DNA from: DTU089 sp002440045
GTDB lineage: Bacteria > Bacillota > Clostridia > Oscillospirales > Acutalibacteraceae
Reading direction: 5' to 3'
DNA: 13,936 bases
NCBI GenBank assembly: GCA_937885695.1
Contig: CALABP010000083.1
Coordinates: 1-13,936, forward strand
In this document: positions 1-6,872 of the stretch, in pieces
Layout of the letters: every line of letters starts with the position of its first letter
How positions within the stretch are numbered: the first letter of the stretch is position 1
The notes under the pieces: generated by a model
Databases searched by the model: none
Told to the model about the DNA's origin: nothing
Seen by the model: the letters and a program-made list of their open reading frames with translations, nothing else
Made by a program: the position numbers and the translations under genes

Positions 1-9
1 CCGCCCGCA

Positions 10-77
10 AAAACGGCAACGCCGTTTTCCTTAATATTTCCGCACAACGTGCGGAATATAATCGCGGCGAAGCCGCG
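10..77. repeat. Cluster of three short perfect hairpins
   Basis: Three inverted repeats, each with a 3-base loop, follow one another: AAAACGGC-AAC-GCCGTTTT (10-28), TTCCGCAC-AAC-GTGCGGAA (38-56) and CGCGGC-GAA-GCCGCG (63-77). They lie just downstream of the last gene of the minus-strand operon. On the minus strand the last hairpin ends in a T-run, so it could help terminate that operon, but three tandem hairpins with equal loop size look more like a REP-type or MITE-like extragenic palindromic element. The arms and loops are seen directly; the function is inferred. Confidence 0.6.
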
Positions 78-80
78 CGC

Positions 81-111
81 TAACAGCTAACAGCCAACAG
101 CTAACAGCTAA
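81..111. repeat. TAACAGC heptamer tandem array
   Basis: Four contiguous 7-base units, TAACAGC, TAACAGC, CAACAGC, TAACAGC (81-108), plus a partial fifth (TAA). The array ends three bases before the stop codon of the short-chain dehydrogenase gene and directly follows the hairpin cluster. It contains no open gene. It probably belongs to the same interspersed element as the hairpins. Confidence 0.75.
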
Positions 112-113
112 TA

Positions 114-965
114 TCATACTCCCGAATAAGCCGAAAAACCGCCGTCAACGGGGATTATAACGCCTGTTACAAAGCCCGAATACGTTTCGTCCGAAAGGAA
201 AAGAAGTGTGCCGGAAAGGTCCTCCGGAACGCCGAATCTTCCGAGGGGTGTGTGTGCAAGTATCTTTTCACTGCGCGCTGTAAGCGAGCCGTCGTCATTA
301 TACAAAAGCGTTTTGTTCTGGTTAGTTGAAAAGAAGCCGGGCGCTATGGCGTTTACGCGTATTCCCACATCCGAAAAATGCACCGCCATAAACTGCGTGA
401 AATTCGATACGGCGGCTTTTGCCGCCGAATAGGCGGGGATTCTTGTGAGCGGCTTGTAAGAGTTCATTGAAGAAACGTTGATTATTGCGGCGTTTTCTTT
501 GCCGACCATATCGCGCGCAAAGCACTGCGTTGTTAAAAGCGTGCCGAGAAAATTGAGGTTGAAAACAAATTCAATTCCCTTTGCGTCAAGGTCAAAAAAT
601 GTCTTAACGCCCTCGGCCTTTTCGGCTAAGTCGGAAAGCTCCAGCTTGTCCTTTGTGGTTGTGCCCGAGGGGTGGTTTCCGCCGGCACCGTTTAAAAGCA
701 GGTCGCACGTTCCGAAGGTTTTGTTTACAATTTCTCTTGCACTTTCAAGGCTTTCTTTTTCAAGTACATTGCAGGCGATGCCAACGGCTTCAAAGCCTTC
801 GTCTCTTATTTCTTTTGCAACCTTTTCTGCCGCGTCAAGCCGCAAATCAAGTACGGCAACCTTCATTCCCTGACGGGCAAGGTCCTTTGAAAAACCGCTG
901 CAAAGCACACCGCCGCCGCCCGTTACAACGGCAACGCGGCCTTTTAACGCGTCATGTTTAAACAT
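114..965 (-). CDS. SDR-family oxidoreductase, D-mannonate oxidoreductase (UxuB/YjmF) type
   Basis: A 283-residue NAD(P)-dependent short-chain dehydrogenase. It has the N-terminal Rossmann glycine motif TGGGGVLCSG (residues 15-24), acidic D40 after beta-2 suggesting NAD(H) preference, NGAG at 92-95, catalytic S165/S166, Y179 and K183 (YxxxK), and PG at 209-210. The N-terminal TGGGGVL signature and the NHPSGTT segment (97-103) are typical of the Bacillus YjmF/UxuB branch, which interconverts D-fructuronate and D-mannonate in hexuronate catabolism. That substrate is inferred from family resemblance. The gene is last in its operon, 12 bases after a TIM-barrel isomerase. Its strong ribosome binding site AAGGAGG overlaps that gene's TAA stop, so the two are probably translationally coupled. 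It could also act on another sugar acid or polyol. Confidence 0.85.
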   Translation of the reverse strand: MFKHDALKGRVAVVTGGGGVLCSGFSKDLARQGMKVAVLDLRLDAAEKVAKEIRDEGFEAVGIACNVLEKESLESAREIVNKTFGTCDLLLNGAGGNHPSGTTTKDKLELSDLAEKAEGVKTFFDLDAKGIEFVFNLNFLGTLLTTQCFARDMVGKENAAIINVSSMNSYKPLTRIPAYSAAKAAVSNFTQFMAVHFSDVGIRVNAIAPGFFSTNQNKTLLYNDDGSLTARSEKILAHTPLGRFGVPEDLSGTLLFLSDETYSGFVTGVIIPVDGGFSAYSGV

Positions 966-977
966 AAAATAACCTCC

Positions 978-1874
978 TTAAAAGCTGCGTGAAACAAGCT
1001 GTGCAATGCCCGCTTCTTTAAGGCATTCGTCAAGTGCGTCAGCCGCCGCGTCAAATGCCGCGCGGTTTGTTTTGTATGTGTAATCGTCGCGAAGCTTTAC
1101 GGCAGTGCCGTTTTCGCTTTCAAGAGCTTCAAGTCCGTCAAACACTTTAAGGTGCGGCTCAAGCGTTAAAAAACGGTCGCCCGTGTGTTCAAGTGAAAAA
1201 CGTCTTAAAAGCTCAACAATGTGACCGTCGCCTTTGCCTGCGGGGCAAACCTTGCCGTCTTTAAAAAAGCAGTCTTTAACGTGAAGATAGTCGATATAAT
1301 CTTTAAGCTTTTCATAGGCGGGCAAAATTTCAACGCCGCACTGAATGAAGTTTGAGGGGTCGAAAACTCCGCAAAGCCTACCTTTAAATTCTTTAAGAAG
1401 CTCTAAACAGCGGTCGTCTGTGTCGCCGTAAATTTCCTTTTCGTTTTCGTGACAGCAAAGAACGCCGTTTTTATAGGAATAATTGCACATTTTTTCAACG
1501 CGCGAAAAAACCTCGTCTTTATATTCTTCGTAGCTTTCGCCTTTTGTAAAGAAAAAGCTGAACATTCTGATTCTTTTTGTGCCGAGAATGTTTGCCACTT
1601 CGACGCAGTTTTTAAAGTCCTCAAAATGCGAAGAAAAATCGTCTGTAATTTCTATCTTGCCGAAATGAGAGCCGATGGAAGAAATGCCTATAGCATTGTC
1701 GTCAAGAACTTTTTTAAGCTCCTTTGCCTGACTTACGGAATAAAGCGAAATGTTGCCTTCGTCAAGTCCGCGCGGCTCAAGGTGAGTCATTTTGTGCGCT
1801 TTTAAAGCATCAATCTGTTCTTTAAGCGTCGAGCCTGCTTCGTCTGCAAATGCCGATAAATGAAATGTTGCCAT
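978..1874 (-). CDS. Sugar phosphate isomerase/epimerase-like TIM-barrel protein
   Basis: A 298-residue protein of the xylose isomerase-like TIM-barrel superfamily (AP_endonuc_2 / IolE-Hyi type). Candidate metal-binding residues sit at the expected strand ends: H142-E143 (CCHEN), D172 (FDPSNF), H198 (YLHVKD) and E229 (LEPH). These enzymes isomerise, epimerise or dehydrate sugars and sugar acids in the cytoplasm; the exact substrate cannot be read from sequence. Its partner downstream is an SDR of the mannonate oxidoreductase type, so a role in uronate or sugar-acid use is plausible. It is not UxuA, whose sequence is quite different. It lies 12 bases downstream of the membrane protein gene, and the ATG at 1874 is preceded by an AGAGGT-type site. 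Confidence 0.8.
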   Translation of the reverse strand: MATFHLSAFADEAGSTLKEQIDALKAHKMTHLEPRGLDEGNISLYSVSQAKELKKVLDDNAIGISSIGSHFGKIEITDDFSSHFEDFKNCVEVANILGTKRIRMFSFFFTKGESYEEYKDEVFSRVEKMCNYSYKNGVLCCHENEKEIYGDTDDRCLELLKEFKGRLCGVFDPSNFIQCGVEILPAYEKLKDYIDYLHVKDCFFKDGKVCPAGKGDGHIVELLRRFSLEHTGDRFLTLEPHLKVFDGLEALESENGTAVKLRDDYTYKTNRAAFDAAADALDECLKEAGIAQLVSRSF

Positions 1875-1886
1875 AAAAACTACCTC

Positions 1887-2498
1887 TCAGTTGTTTTCAA
1901 GAAAAATTTCTTTGTTTTGTTTTATATATTCGCTTGCGGCGCAGAGAAGCGCCTGCGAGTCATAAACCTGTTTGAATTTTTCGTCGGCGAAAGCGACCTT
2001 TTCACGGTCAATCGAAACGTCGCTTTCGGGGTCGTACATCGGATAAATTTCGCCGCAAATATCGGATATTTCGAAAAGCCCCACGGCGCTGAGCGCAGGG
2101 GAGGCAAGCCCCAAAAGCGGTTCGCCGTTGTTCTTAAAAAACGTCGAAAGGCTCTTTTTTGCGTCCTCGTCAAAATATTCGAGAGTGTATATATACTTTT
2201 TTTCGAGCGGCAAAGCGTTAAACGCCTTTTCCATATTGGGCGCGTTTTCAAGCTTAATCTGAATGTTCATTGCAACACCGTGCAAAAGCTCCGCCGTTGG
2301 CGCAGAAAAAATAATTTCCTGTGAAAGCTCGCGGTAATTCTCGCGCAATTCAAAGTCGCGCCGCCAGATTTCGGCTTCTTTTTTTAAGCGCTCGCGCCGT
2401 GCCTTTGATGCTTTGAGAGCCTTTTGCCAAACAAAAATCGCGGCAATGCACATTAAAATAAGCAAAAGCCAATAATACCATTTTACACCCCAAAGCAT
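1887..2498 (-). CDS. Membrane-anchored protein of unknown function
   Basis: A 203-residue protein I cannot assign with confidence. Residues 7-25 form one hydrophobic segment (YYWLLLILMCIAAIFVW), followed by a Lys/Arg-rich stretch (27-45), predicting one N-terminal membrane anchor with a cytoplasmic C-terminal domain. That domain (about 60-200) is acidic and helical. Its central part (YTLEYFDED...FFKNNGEPL...ALSAVG) weakly resembles DMP19/DUF4375-type domains, a guess only. It starts three bases after the rsmI stop with a GAGGG ribosome binding site inside the rsmI end, and is followed 12 bases later by the TIM-barrel gene, so it is co-transcribed. Tight packing and a good start support a real gene. 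Confidence 0.8.
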   Translation of the reverse strand: MLWGVKWYYWLLLILMCIAAIFVWQKALKASKARRERLKKEAEIWRRDFELRENYRELSQEIIFSAPTAELLHGVAMNIQIKLENAPNMEKAFNALPLEKKYIYTLEYFDEDAKKSLSTFFKNNGEPLLGLASPALSAVGLFEISDICGEIYPMYDPESDVSIDREKVAFADEKFKQVYDSQALLCAASEYIKQNKEIFLENN

Positions 2499-2501
2499 AA
2501 G

Positions 2502-3332
2502 TTATCCCTCACTCTGCAAAGATTTGTAAATATCGCTTTTTTTAATTCCCGTAAGCTTTGCGGCTTCTTTCGCGGCTTCGTTGACCGAAGCACCGCCCAA
2601 AACAAGCTCGCGCGCTTTTTCTACGGCGTCAAAAAGCGTGGGCGCAGTTTCTTTTTCTTCGGGCTTTCCCGAAATTATCAAAACATATTCGCCCTTAAGG
2701 TTTGCGCCGTCGTATTTTTTTGCCGCTTCAAAAAGCGTTGTTCTTTCAACGCTTTCATATATTTTGGTAATTTCCTTGACAATGGCAATGCTTCTGTCGC
2801 CGAAATATTCAGCCATATCTTTAAGCGTTGCGGGAAGCTTGTGCGGCGCTTCGTAAAATACCATAGTCCGTTTTTCGTCAACAAGGCTTAAAAGATGCTC
2901 GCGCCGATTGGGCTTTGCGCGCGTAAGAAAGCCTTCAAACGTGAACCTTCCCGCGGGCATACCCGATATTGCAAGCGCTGTTACAAACGCGCAGGGGCCC
3001 GGAACGGCTTTTATCGGAATATTGTTTTCATAGCAAAGCGCGGTAAGGTCCTCGCCGGGGTCCGAAATAATCGGCATACCCGCGTCCGAAACAAGAGCGC
3101 AGTTTTCGCCGTTTAAAAGGCGTTCAAGTATTTTTTCGCCGCGCTCCGCTCGGTTGTGCTCATAATAGCTCATCATCGGCTTTTTAATGCCGAAATGGTT
3201 TAAAAGCTTAACTGTAACGCGCGTGTCCTCGGCGGCGATAAAATCGCACGATGAAAGCGTTTCGACGGCTCTCGGTGAAAAGTCGCCGAGATTTCCTATG
3301 GGCGTGCCGACAACAAAAAGAGTACCCGTCAT
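2502..3332 (-). CDS. rsmI: 16S rRNA (cytidine1402-2'-O)-methyltransferase RsmI
   Basis: A 276-residue SAM-dependent tetrapyrrole-methylase-fold enzyme that 2'-O-methylates C1402 in the decoding centre of 16S rRNA. Family motifs appear in order: VGTPIGNLGD (8-17), AEDTR (34-38), VSDAGMPIISDPG (81-93), VPGP (110-113), FEGFL (122-126) and FYEAPHK (149-155), with a C-terminal helical extension ending SDIYKSL. Length is normal for the family. I chose ATG at 3332 because the conserved region begins right after it. An upstream in-frame TTG at 3383 would add 17 residues and overlap the phosphoribosyltransferase gene. The chosen start lies four bases after that gene's stop with only a weak ribosome binding site, suggesting translational coupling. 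Confidence 0.95.
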   Translation of the reverse strand: MTGTLFVVGTPIGNLGDFSPRAVETLSSCDFIAAEDTRVTVKLLNHFGIKKPMMSYYEHNRAERGEKILERLLNGENCALVSDAGMPIISDPGEDLTALCYENNIPIKAVPGPCAFVTALAISGMPAGRFTFEGFLTRAKPNRREHLLSLVDEKRTMVFYEAPHKLPATLKDMAEYFGDRSIAIVKEITKIYESVERTTLFEAAKKYDGANLKGEYVLIISGKPEEKETAPTLFDAVEKARELVLGGASVNEAAKEAAKLTGIKKSDIYKSLQSEG

Positions 3333-3336
3333 ATTA

Positions 3337-3888
3337 TCAGTCAATCGCTTTGCCGTTTTTATCGAAAAGCGGAAGCGGCTCAAGATAAATCAGGTCTTTT
3401 CTTTCCTGTGCGTCGCCCTCGGCAAGAATAGCCATATTTCCGGCGATTATTGCGCCTGCGTCCTCAACAAGGGTTCTTACAGCCGACAGAGAAGCGCCCG
3501 TTGAAATAACGTCGTCAACGATAAGTACACGTTTGCCCTTCATCTCTTCTGCCTCGGCGGTATCAAGATAAAGGTGCTGTTCGCCCTCGGTTGTTATGGA
3601 GTTTACGGTAACGTCAAAAACGCCTGTCATATAAAGCTTCGGCTTTTTTCTTGCAACAAAATATTTTTTGCCGCTCTGGCGCGACATTTCGTGTGCAAGC
3701 GGAATGCCCTTTGCTTCGGCTGTGATAATGTAATCAAATTCGGGGGCTTTTTTAAGAAGCTCCCGAGCGCTTGCAACGGTGAGTTCTGCATCGCCGAAAA
3801 TAACGAATGCGCCTATGTAAAGCTCGTCGTTTAACGGGCAAAGCGGAAGCTTTCTGTCAAGACCGGCAATTTTCATTGAATAGTACAT
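3337..3888 (-). CDS. Purine-type phosphoribosyltransferase (Apt/Xpt-like)
   Basis: A 183-residue type I phosphoribosyltransferase. The PRPP-binding loop VLIVDDVISTGAS is at 121-133, and an AEAKGIPLA segment (57-65) occupies the usual pyrophosphate-loop position. Such enzymes join PRPP to a free purine base, yielding the nucleotide and pyrophosphate. Overall shape fits an adenine or xanthine salvage enzyme, but the base cannot be decided from sequence. It opens a five-gene minus-strand operon. The ATG at 3888 has the ribosome binding site AAAAGGAG (3898-3905) and a near-perfect promoter (3938-3965). The leader is only about 40 bases, too short for a purine riboswitch such as often precedes xpt in Bacilli. 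Confidence 0.88.
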   Translation of the reverse strand: MYYSMKIAGLDRKLPLCPLNDELYIGAFVIFGDAELTVASARELLKKAPEFDYIITAEAKGIPLAHEMSRQSGKKYFVARKKPKLYMTGVFDVTVNSITTEGEQHLYLDTAEAEEMKGKRVLIVDDVISTGASLSAVRTLVEDAGAIIAGNMAILAEGDAQERKDLIYLEPLPLFDKNGKAID

Positions 3889-3937
3889 TAAATATTACTC
3901 CTTTTAACGCGGAAAAACCGCATATTCATACATTTTT

Positions 3938-3965
3938 ATTATAAGCCGAAAGAAAAAAATGTCAA
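3938..3965 (-). promoter_or_regulatory. Sigma-A promoter for the phosphoribosyltransferase-rsmI operon
   Basis: Read on the minus strand: -35 TTGACA (3960-3965), a 16-base spacer, and -10 TATAAT (3938-3943), both perfect hexamers. Predicted transcription start is about 40 bases before the ATG at 3888. No other strong promoter is seen inside the five-gene run down to 114. Confidence 0.85.
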
Positions 3966-3989
3966 GGCAGAAAAAGGAATTTGGATAAC

Positions 3990-4018
3990 TTGACAATCAA
4001 CAAATCAAATGCTATCAT
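3990..4018 (+). promoter_or_regulatory. Sigma-A promoter for the LRR protein gene
   Basis: -35 TTGACA (3990-3995), 17-base spacer, -10 TATCAT (4013-4018). It is arranged back to back with the minus-strand promoter, the two -35 boxes being only 24 bases apart. The 5' leader carries the 14-base palindrome TTTTATATATAAAA (4018-4031) and a second TATATATA at 4044-4051, which may simply be AT-rich spacer. Confidence 0.8.
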
Positions 4019-4076
4019 TTTATATATAAAACTTTTTAAAATGTATATATAACAGTTTCTGAAAGGCGGTATTTTT

Positions 4077-5330
4077 ATGAAGCGCTCAGTCGCCAAAAAA
4101 ACGGCGTCGATTATTCTTTCAATACTTGTTTTGGTTGCTTCTTTACAGGTTATTTCATCGGCGGCTTTTGCCGCAGAAGGAAGCAACCTGTCATTTACTG
4201 TAAACGACGGCGGCGAGTCTTATACGCTGACTAAGTGCAGCAGTATGGCAAGCGGAGAAATCGAAGTTCCCGCTTTTTATAACGAAAAGCCCGTTACCGT
4301 TATAGGCGCCAAGGCGTTTTTTGACTGCACCGAAATTACATCTGTCACAGTAATAGAAGGCGTTGAAGAAATAGGCGACGAGGCTTTTTACAATTGCCGA
4401 AACCTTGTTACACTTAAACTTCCCGAAACCGTTGCGGCTATAGGAAGAGAGGCTTTTTCGCTTTGCAAAAAGCTTTCGGATATTACATTGCCGTCGGGCG
4501 AATGTGAAATAAAGCAAGGGGCGTTTACGGGGTGCGACGTTTTAAAAAAGGTGAAATTACCCCGCGGAACAACAGATTTAACCGAGATGTTTTACGGCTG
4601 CGACAGCCTTGAAACGGTAATATTACCCGAAAATTTATCTGAAATCGGTCAGTTTGCGTTTTATTATTGCACAAGCCTTAAATCCATAGTAATACCTGAA
4701 AACGTTGACACAATTTCACCCGACGCTTTTTACGATTCGGCGCTTGAAACGGTTTACGGCTACGGGGGTTCTGCGGCAAAGAAATTTGCGGAAAATAACG
4801 GCTTCGGCTTTGTTGAAATCGAAGATGTTTTTGAAGATGAATACTTTGTGACGGTAAATGGCGCCGCGGCAGGCTCGGCTTTATCTGTAAAACTGCTTGC
4901 ACAGTCTGAAAACGAAGTCACATATAAACTCACTTTGACAAAAGACGGCGAAGAAATTGCGCTTGACACCTACGCCACGGTGTTTCTTCCCGTGCCCGAA
5001 AGTATGGAGGGCAAACAATGCCGCGTTTATATGACCGAAAATGACGGCAGTGTTACAAATGTCAATGCCGTTCAGGATTATGATATGGAATTTACAACAG
5101 ATTCGCTCGGCGAATTTATTGTCACAACGGGCGAAGTTTCAGACGTTTCGGGCGATTTGAACAGCGACGGCGTGTGCGATGTTATTGACGCTCAGCTTTG
5201 CGAAAAGGTCGTAAGCGGCCACATTGAGCTGTCAATGCGCCAAAAGTATTTGGCGTCGGGCGATGCGTTCTGCGACGTTGACGCAAGCCTTTATCAGCGC
5301 GTTGTAAATGAAGCGCTGAAAGGTGCATAA
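4077..5330 (+). CDS. Secreted BspA-type leucine-rich-repeat protein with dockerin-like C-terminus
   Basis: A 417-residue exported protein. Residues 1-32 are a signal peptide (KRSVAKK start, hydrophobic core, probable cleavage AFA|A). Residues about 65-245 hold six to seven BspA/TpLRR repeats (LRR_5) of about 23 residues, with the signature IG..AF..C..L..(I/V).(L/I)P. Residues about 255-352 are a beta-rich linker domain. Residues 359-417 are dockerin-like: the first calcium loop is complete (D360, N362, D364, D368, D371), while the second (around 392-402) lacks the first Asp and looks one residue short. BspA-type LRRs commonly mediate adhesion or surface binding; dockerins bind cohesins on scaffolds. 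No cohesin gene is present here. It is monocistronic, with its own promoter and a strong terminator. Confidence 0.88.
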   Translation: MKRSVAKKTASIILSILVLVASLQVISSAAFAAEGSNLSFTVNDGGESYTLTKCSSMASGEIEVPAFYNEKPVTVIGAKAFFDCTEITSVTVIEGVEEIGDEAFYNCRNLVTLKLPETVAAIGREAFSLCKKLSDITLPSGECEIKQGAFTGCDVLKKVKLPRGTTDLTEMFYGCDSLETVILPENLSEIGQFAFYYCTSLKSIVIPENVDTISPDAFYDSALETVYGYGGSAAKKFAENNGFGFVEIEDVFEDEYFVTVNGAAAGSALSVKLLAQSENEVTYKLTLTKDGEEIALDTYATVFLPVPESMEGKQCRVYMTENDGSVTNVNAVQDYDMEFTTDSLGEFIVTTGEVSDVSGDLNSDGVCDVIDAQLCEKVVSGHIELSMRQKYLASGDAFCDVDASLYQRVVNEALKGA

Positions 5331-5344
5331 CAAAAATATTTAAA

Positions 5345-5386
5345 GCAACCCGAAAACGGCTATTCGTTTTTCGGGTTGCATTTTTT
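5345..5386 (+). terminator. Rho-independent terminator of the LRR gene
   Basis: Arms GCAACCCGAAAACG (5345-5358) and CGTTTTTCGGGTTGC (5365-5379) form a 14-pair stem with one bulged T and a 6-base loop, followed by TTTTTT (5381-5386). Confidence 0.92.
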
Positions 5387-5404
5387 GTCGGATTATTTTA
5401 TAAT
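5376..5404 (+). promoter_or_regulatory. Possible promoter for the DUF1643 gene
   Basis: A perfect TATAAT (5399-5404) lies 43 bases before the ATG at 5447. The hexamer 17 bases upstream (TTGCAT, 5376-5381) matches the -35 consensus only in its first three bases and overlaps the preceding terminator. The -10 is convincing, the -35 is not. Confidence 0.45.
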
Positions 5405-5446
5405 CTTTACAAATTCCTATCAGTCTCAATAAAAAGGAGATGCGCT

Positions 5447-6070
5447 ATGCACATTCCGCTTTGCGAAACAAACGAGCTTGAAATACTGACCTTTGACGAG
5501 GCGCTTGAAACCGAAAAGCGCGGCACTTCGGAATATGACGTCAAAAAATGGATTTATGTTCCGAACACATATTCCGAATACCGTTATATTCTCGGCACAA
5601 GGGGCGAAAATCCGCTTATCTGCATCGGCATAAACCCCTCTACGGCAAAGCCCGATTGCCTTGACAATACGCTTAAATCCGTTGAAAGAACGGCTCTTTT
5701 TAACGGGTATGACAGCTTTATTATGTTCAATGTCTATGCTCAGCGCGCGACCGACCCGAGTACTATGGATATTTCTTTTAACGAAAAGCTTCACATTGAG
5801 AATATGAAAGCGTTTCGCTATGTGCTATCTTCTTATAAAGAGGGGAAAATGCCCGCCGTTTGGGCGGCTTGGGGCACGATAATCGAAAAGCGGCCGTTTT
5901 TATTTAAGTGCGTTAAGGATATGGTCGAAATCGGTGAAGAATTCGGCGCAAATTGGTATACCGTCGGCAAACGCTCTAAAAAAGGGCACCCGCACCATCC
6001 GCTGTACCTTGCAAACGGGCTTAAAACCGAAAGCTTTGACGCTTTAGACTATCTTAAATCTTTTTTATAA
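5447..6070 (+). CDS. DUF1643 domain-containing protein
   Basis: A 207-residue soluble protein recognised as DUF1643 by RYILG...ENPLICIGINPSTA (about residues 45-64), the LDNTLKSVER segment (70-79), FNVYAQRATDP (93-103) and WAAWG (138-142). No biochemical role is known to me for this family, though its compact fold suggests an enzyme or nucleic-acid-associated domain. There is no signal peptide or membrane segment. The ATG at 5447 has the ribosome binding site AAAAGGAG with good spacing. It appears to be a single-gene unit between the LRR terminator and the hairpin at 6089-6123. Confidence 0.9.
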   Translation: MHIPLCETNELEILTFDEALETEKRGTSEYDVKKWIYVPNTYSEYRYILGTRGENPLICIGINPSTAKPDCLDNTLKSVERTALFNGYDSFIMFNVYAQRATDPSTMDISFNEKLHIENMKAFRYVLSSYKEGKMPAVWAAWGTIIEKRPFLFKCVKDMVEIGEEFGANWYTVGKRSKKGHPHHPLYLANGLKTESFDALDYLKSFL

Positions 6071-6088
6071 TGCTTTAAATAAACATTT

Positions 6089-6123
6089 TGCTCACCCTTT
6101 ACATATATTGTATCGGGTGAGCA
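6089..6123 (+). terminator. Hairpin after the DUF1643 gene, overlapping the yunB ribosome binding site
   Basis: Arms TGCTCACCC (6089-6097) and GGGTGAGCA (6115-6123) form a perfect 9-pair stem with a 17-base loop, followed by TTTTGATTACATTTTTTT. It is placed to end the DUF1643 transcript, but its 3' arm contains the GGGTGA proposed as the yunB ribosome binding site, so it could also limit yunB translation on read-through transcripts. The T-tract is interrupted, so termination may be incomplete. Confidence 0.65.
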
Positions 6124-6125
6124 TT

Positions 6126-6821
6126 TTGATTACATTTTTTTACAAGCCGCAAAGAAGAAGGCGCATACGGCCTAAAATATACGCCTCATTCCGCTTTTGG
6201 GGGTATAGAAAAAAGAACGTTCTTCTTAAAGTGCTTTGCGCCGTTTTCTGCGTGTTTTTTGCGGTTGCGGCAATTGACGCAAAGCTTCGGCCGACTTTAA
6301 AAAGCGCCGTCGGCAACGCCGTGAAAAACAAGCTCAGCATAACGCTTTCGGACGCGGTGGGGAATGTTTTAAAAGAAAGCGGCATCAGCTATTCGTCGCT
6401 TGTGAGCGTTGAAAGAGATTTAAACGGCGCGGTGACTTCAATTACTTCGGATACTTTAAAAATCAATATTCTTAAAGCCGATATAACAAAAAAGGTCGGC
6501 GAGATGCTTTCAAAAAACGGCGCGCTCACAGTGAAAATTCCTTTGGGAACGCTTCTCGGAAGCGAGCTTTTTAACGGCAGGGGCACAGATGTTAAAATTA
6601 AAGCCGATATTTACGGCTTTGCCGTTACCGATTTTAAAAGCAGCTTTGAAAGCGCAGGCATAAATCAAACGCGCCACAGCATTTACATAAGCGTAAAAGC
6701 CTCCGCCTATTCCCACGCGGGGACGGTAAGGTGCACAGAGACCGTCGAAACCGATATTCTTGTTGCCGAAACCGTAACCGTCGGCTCTGTTCCGAACACA
6801 TATTTCAGCATTTTAAGATAA
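6126..6821 (+). CDS. yunB: Sporulation protein YunB
   Basis: A 231-residue YunB-family protein. A basic N-terminus (QRRRRIRPK, residues 9-17) precedes one membrane helix (about 31-51), then an extracytoplasmic domain with family hallmarks: IPLGTLLGSELF, the FESAGINQT motif, and a C-terminal VETDILVAETVTVGSVPNTYF. YunB is expressed in the mother cell under sigma-E in Bacillus subtilis and is needed for normal spore formation; its biochemical role is unknown. No ATG is available near the start. I chose TTG at 6126, five bases after GGGTGA; TTG at 6108 or GTG at 6117 are in frame but have no ribosome binding site. The gene marks the organism as an endospore former or descendant of one. Confidence 0.9.
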   Translation: MITFFYKPQRRRRIRPKIYASFRFWGYRKKNVLLKVLCAVFCVFFAVAAIDAKLRPTLKSAVGNAVKNKLSITLSDAVGNVLKESGISYSSLVSVERDLNGAVTSITSDTLKINILKADITKKVGEMLSKNGALTVKIPLGTLLGSELFNGRGTDVKIKADIYGFAVTDFKSSFESAGINQTRHSIYISVKASAYSHAGTVRCTETVETDILVAETVTVGSVPNTYFSILR

Positions 6822-6824
6822 AAA

Positions 6825-6871
6825 GCAACCGTAATTTTCACGGTCGAAAACTACGGTTGCGCTGCTACTTT
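6825..6871. terminator. Shared bidirectional terminator between yunB and the ECF transporter gene
   Basis: Arms GCAACCGTA (6825-6833) and TACGGTTGC (6852-6860) form a 9-pair stem. On the minus strand the stem runs straight into TTTTT, a good terminator for the converging transporter gene. On the plus strand a weaker T-run (ACTTTTT) follows about 6 bases later. Confidence 0.8.
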
Positions 6872-6872
6872 T

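Noticed and set aside
81..111. CRISPR-like repeat array
   Set aside because: Units are only 7 bases, contiguous and without spacers; no cas genes nearby.
478..961. Plus-strand open frames opposite the SDR gene
   Set aside because: Antisense to a gene with all SDR motifs; translated products are low-complexity and unlike any family.
1860..2324. Plus-strand open frame of 154 codons opposite the membrane protein gene
   Set aside because: It is antisense to a better-supported gene in a tight operon, has no family resemblance and no good ribosome binding site.
3333..3383. Longer RsmI starting at TTG 3383
   Set aside because: The added 17 residues are not part of the conserved family N-terminus and the start would lie inside the phosphoribosyltransferase gene; ATG 3332 fits the family.
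3889..3960. Purine riboswitch in front of the phosphoribosyltransferase gene, as in Bacillus xpt
   Set aside because: The -10 box is only about 50 bases from the ATG; there is no room for an aptamer and expression platform, and only a tiny GCGG/CCGC hairpin is present.
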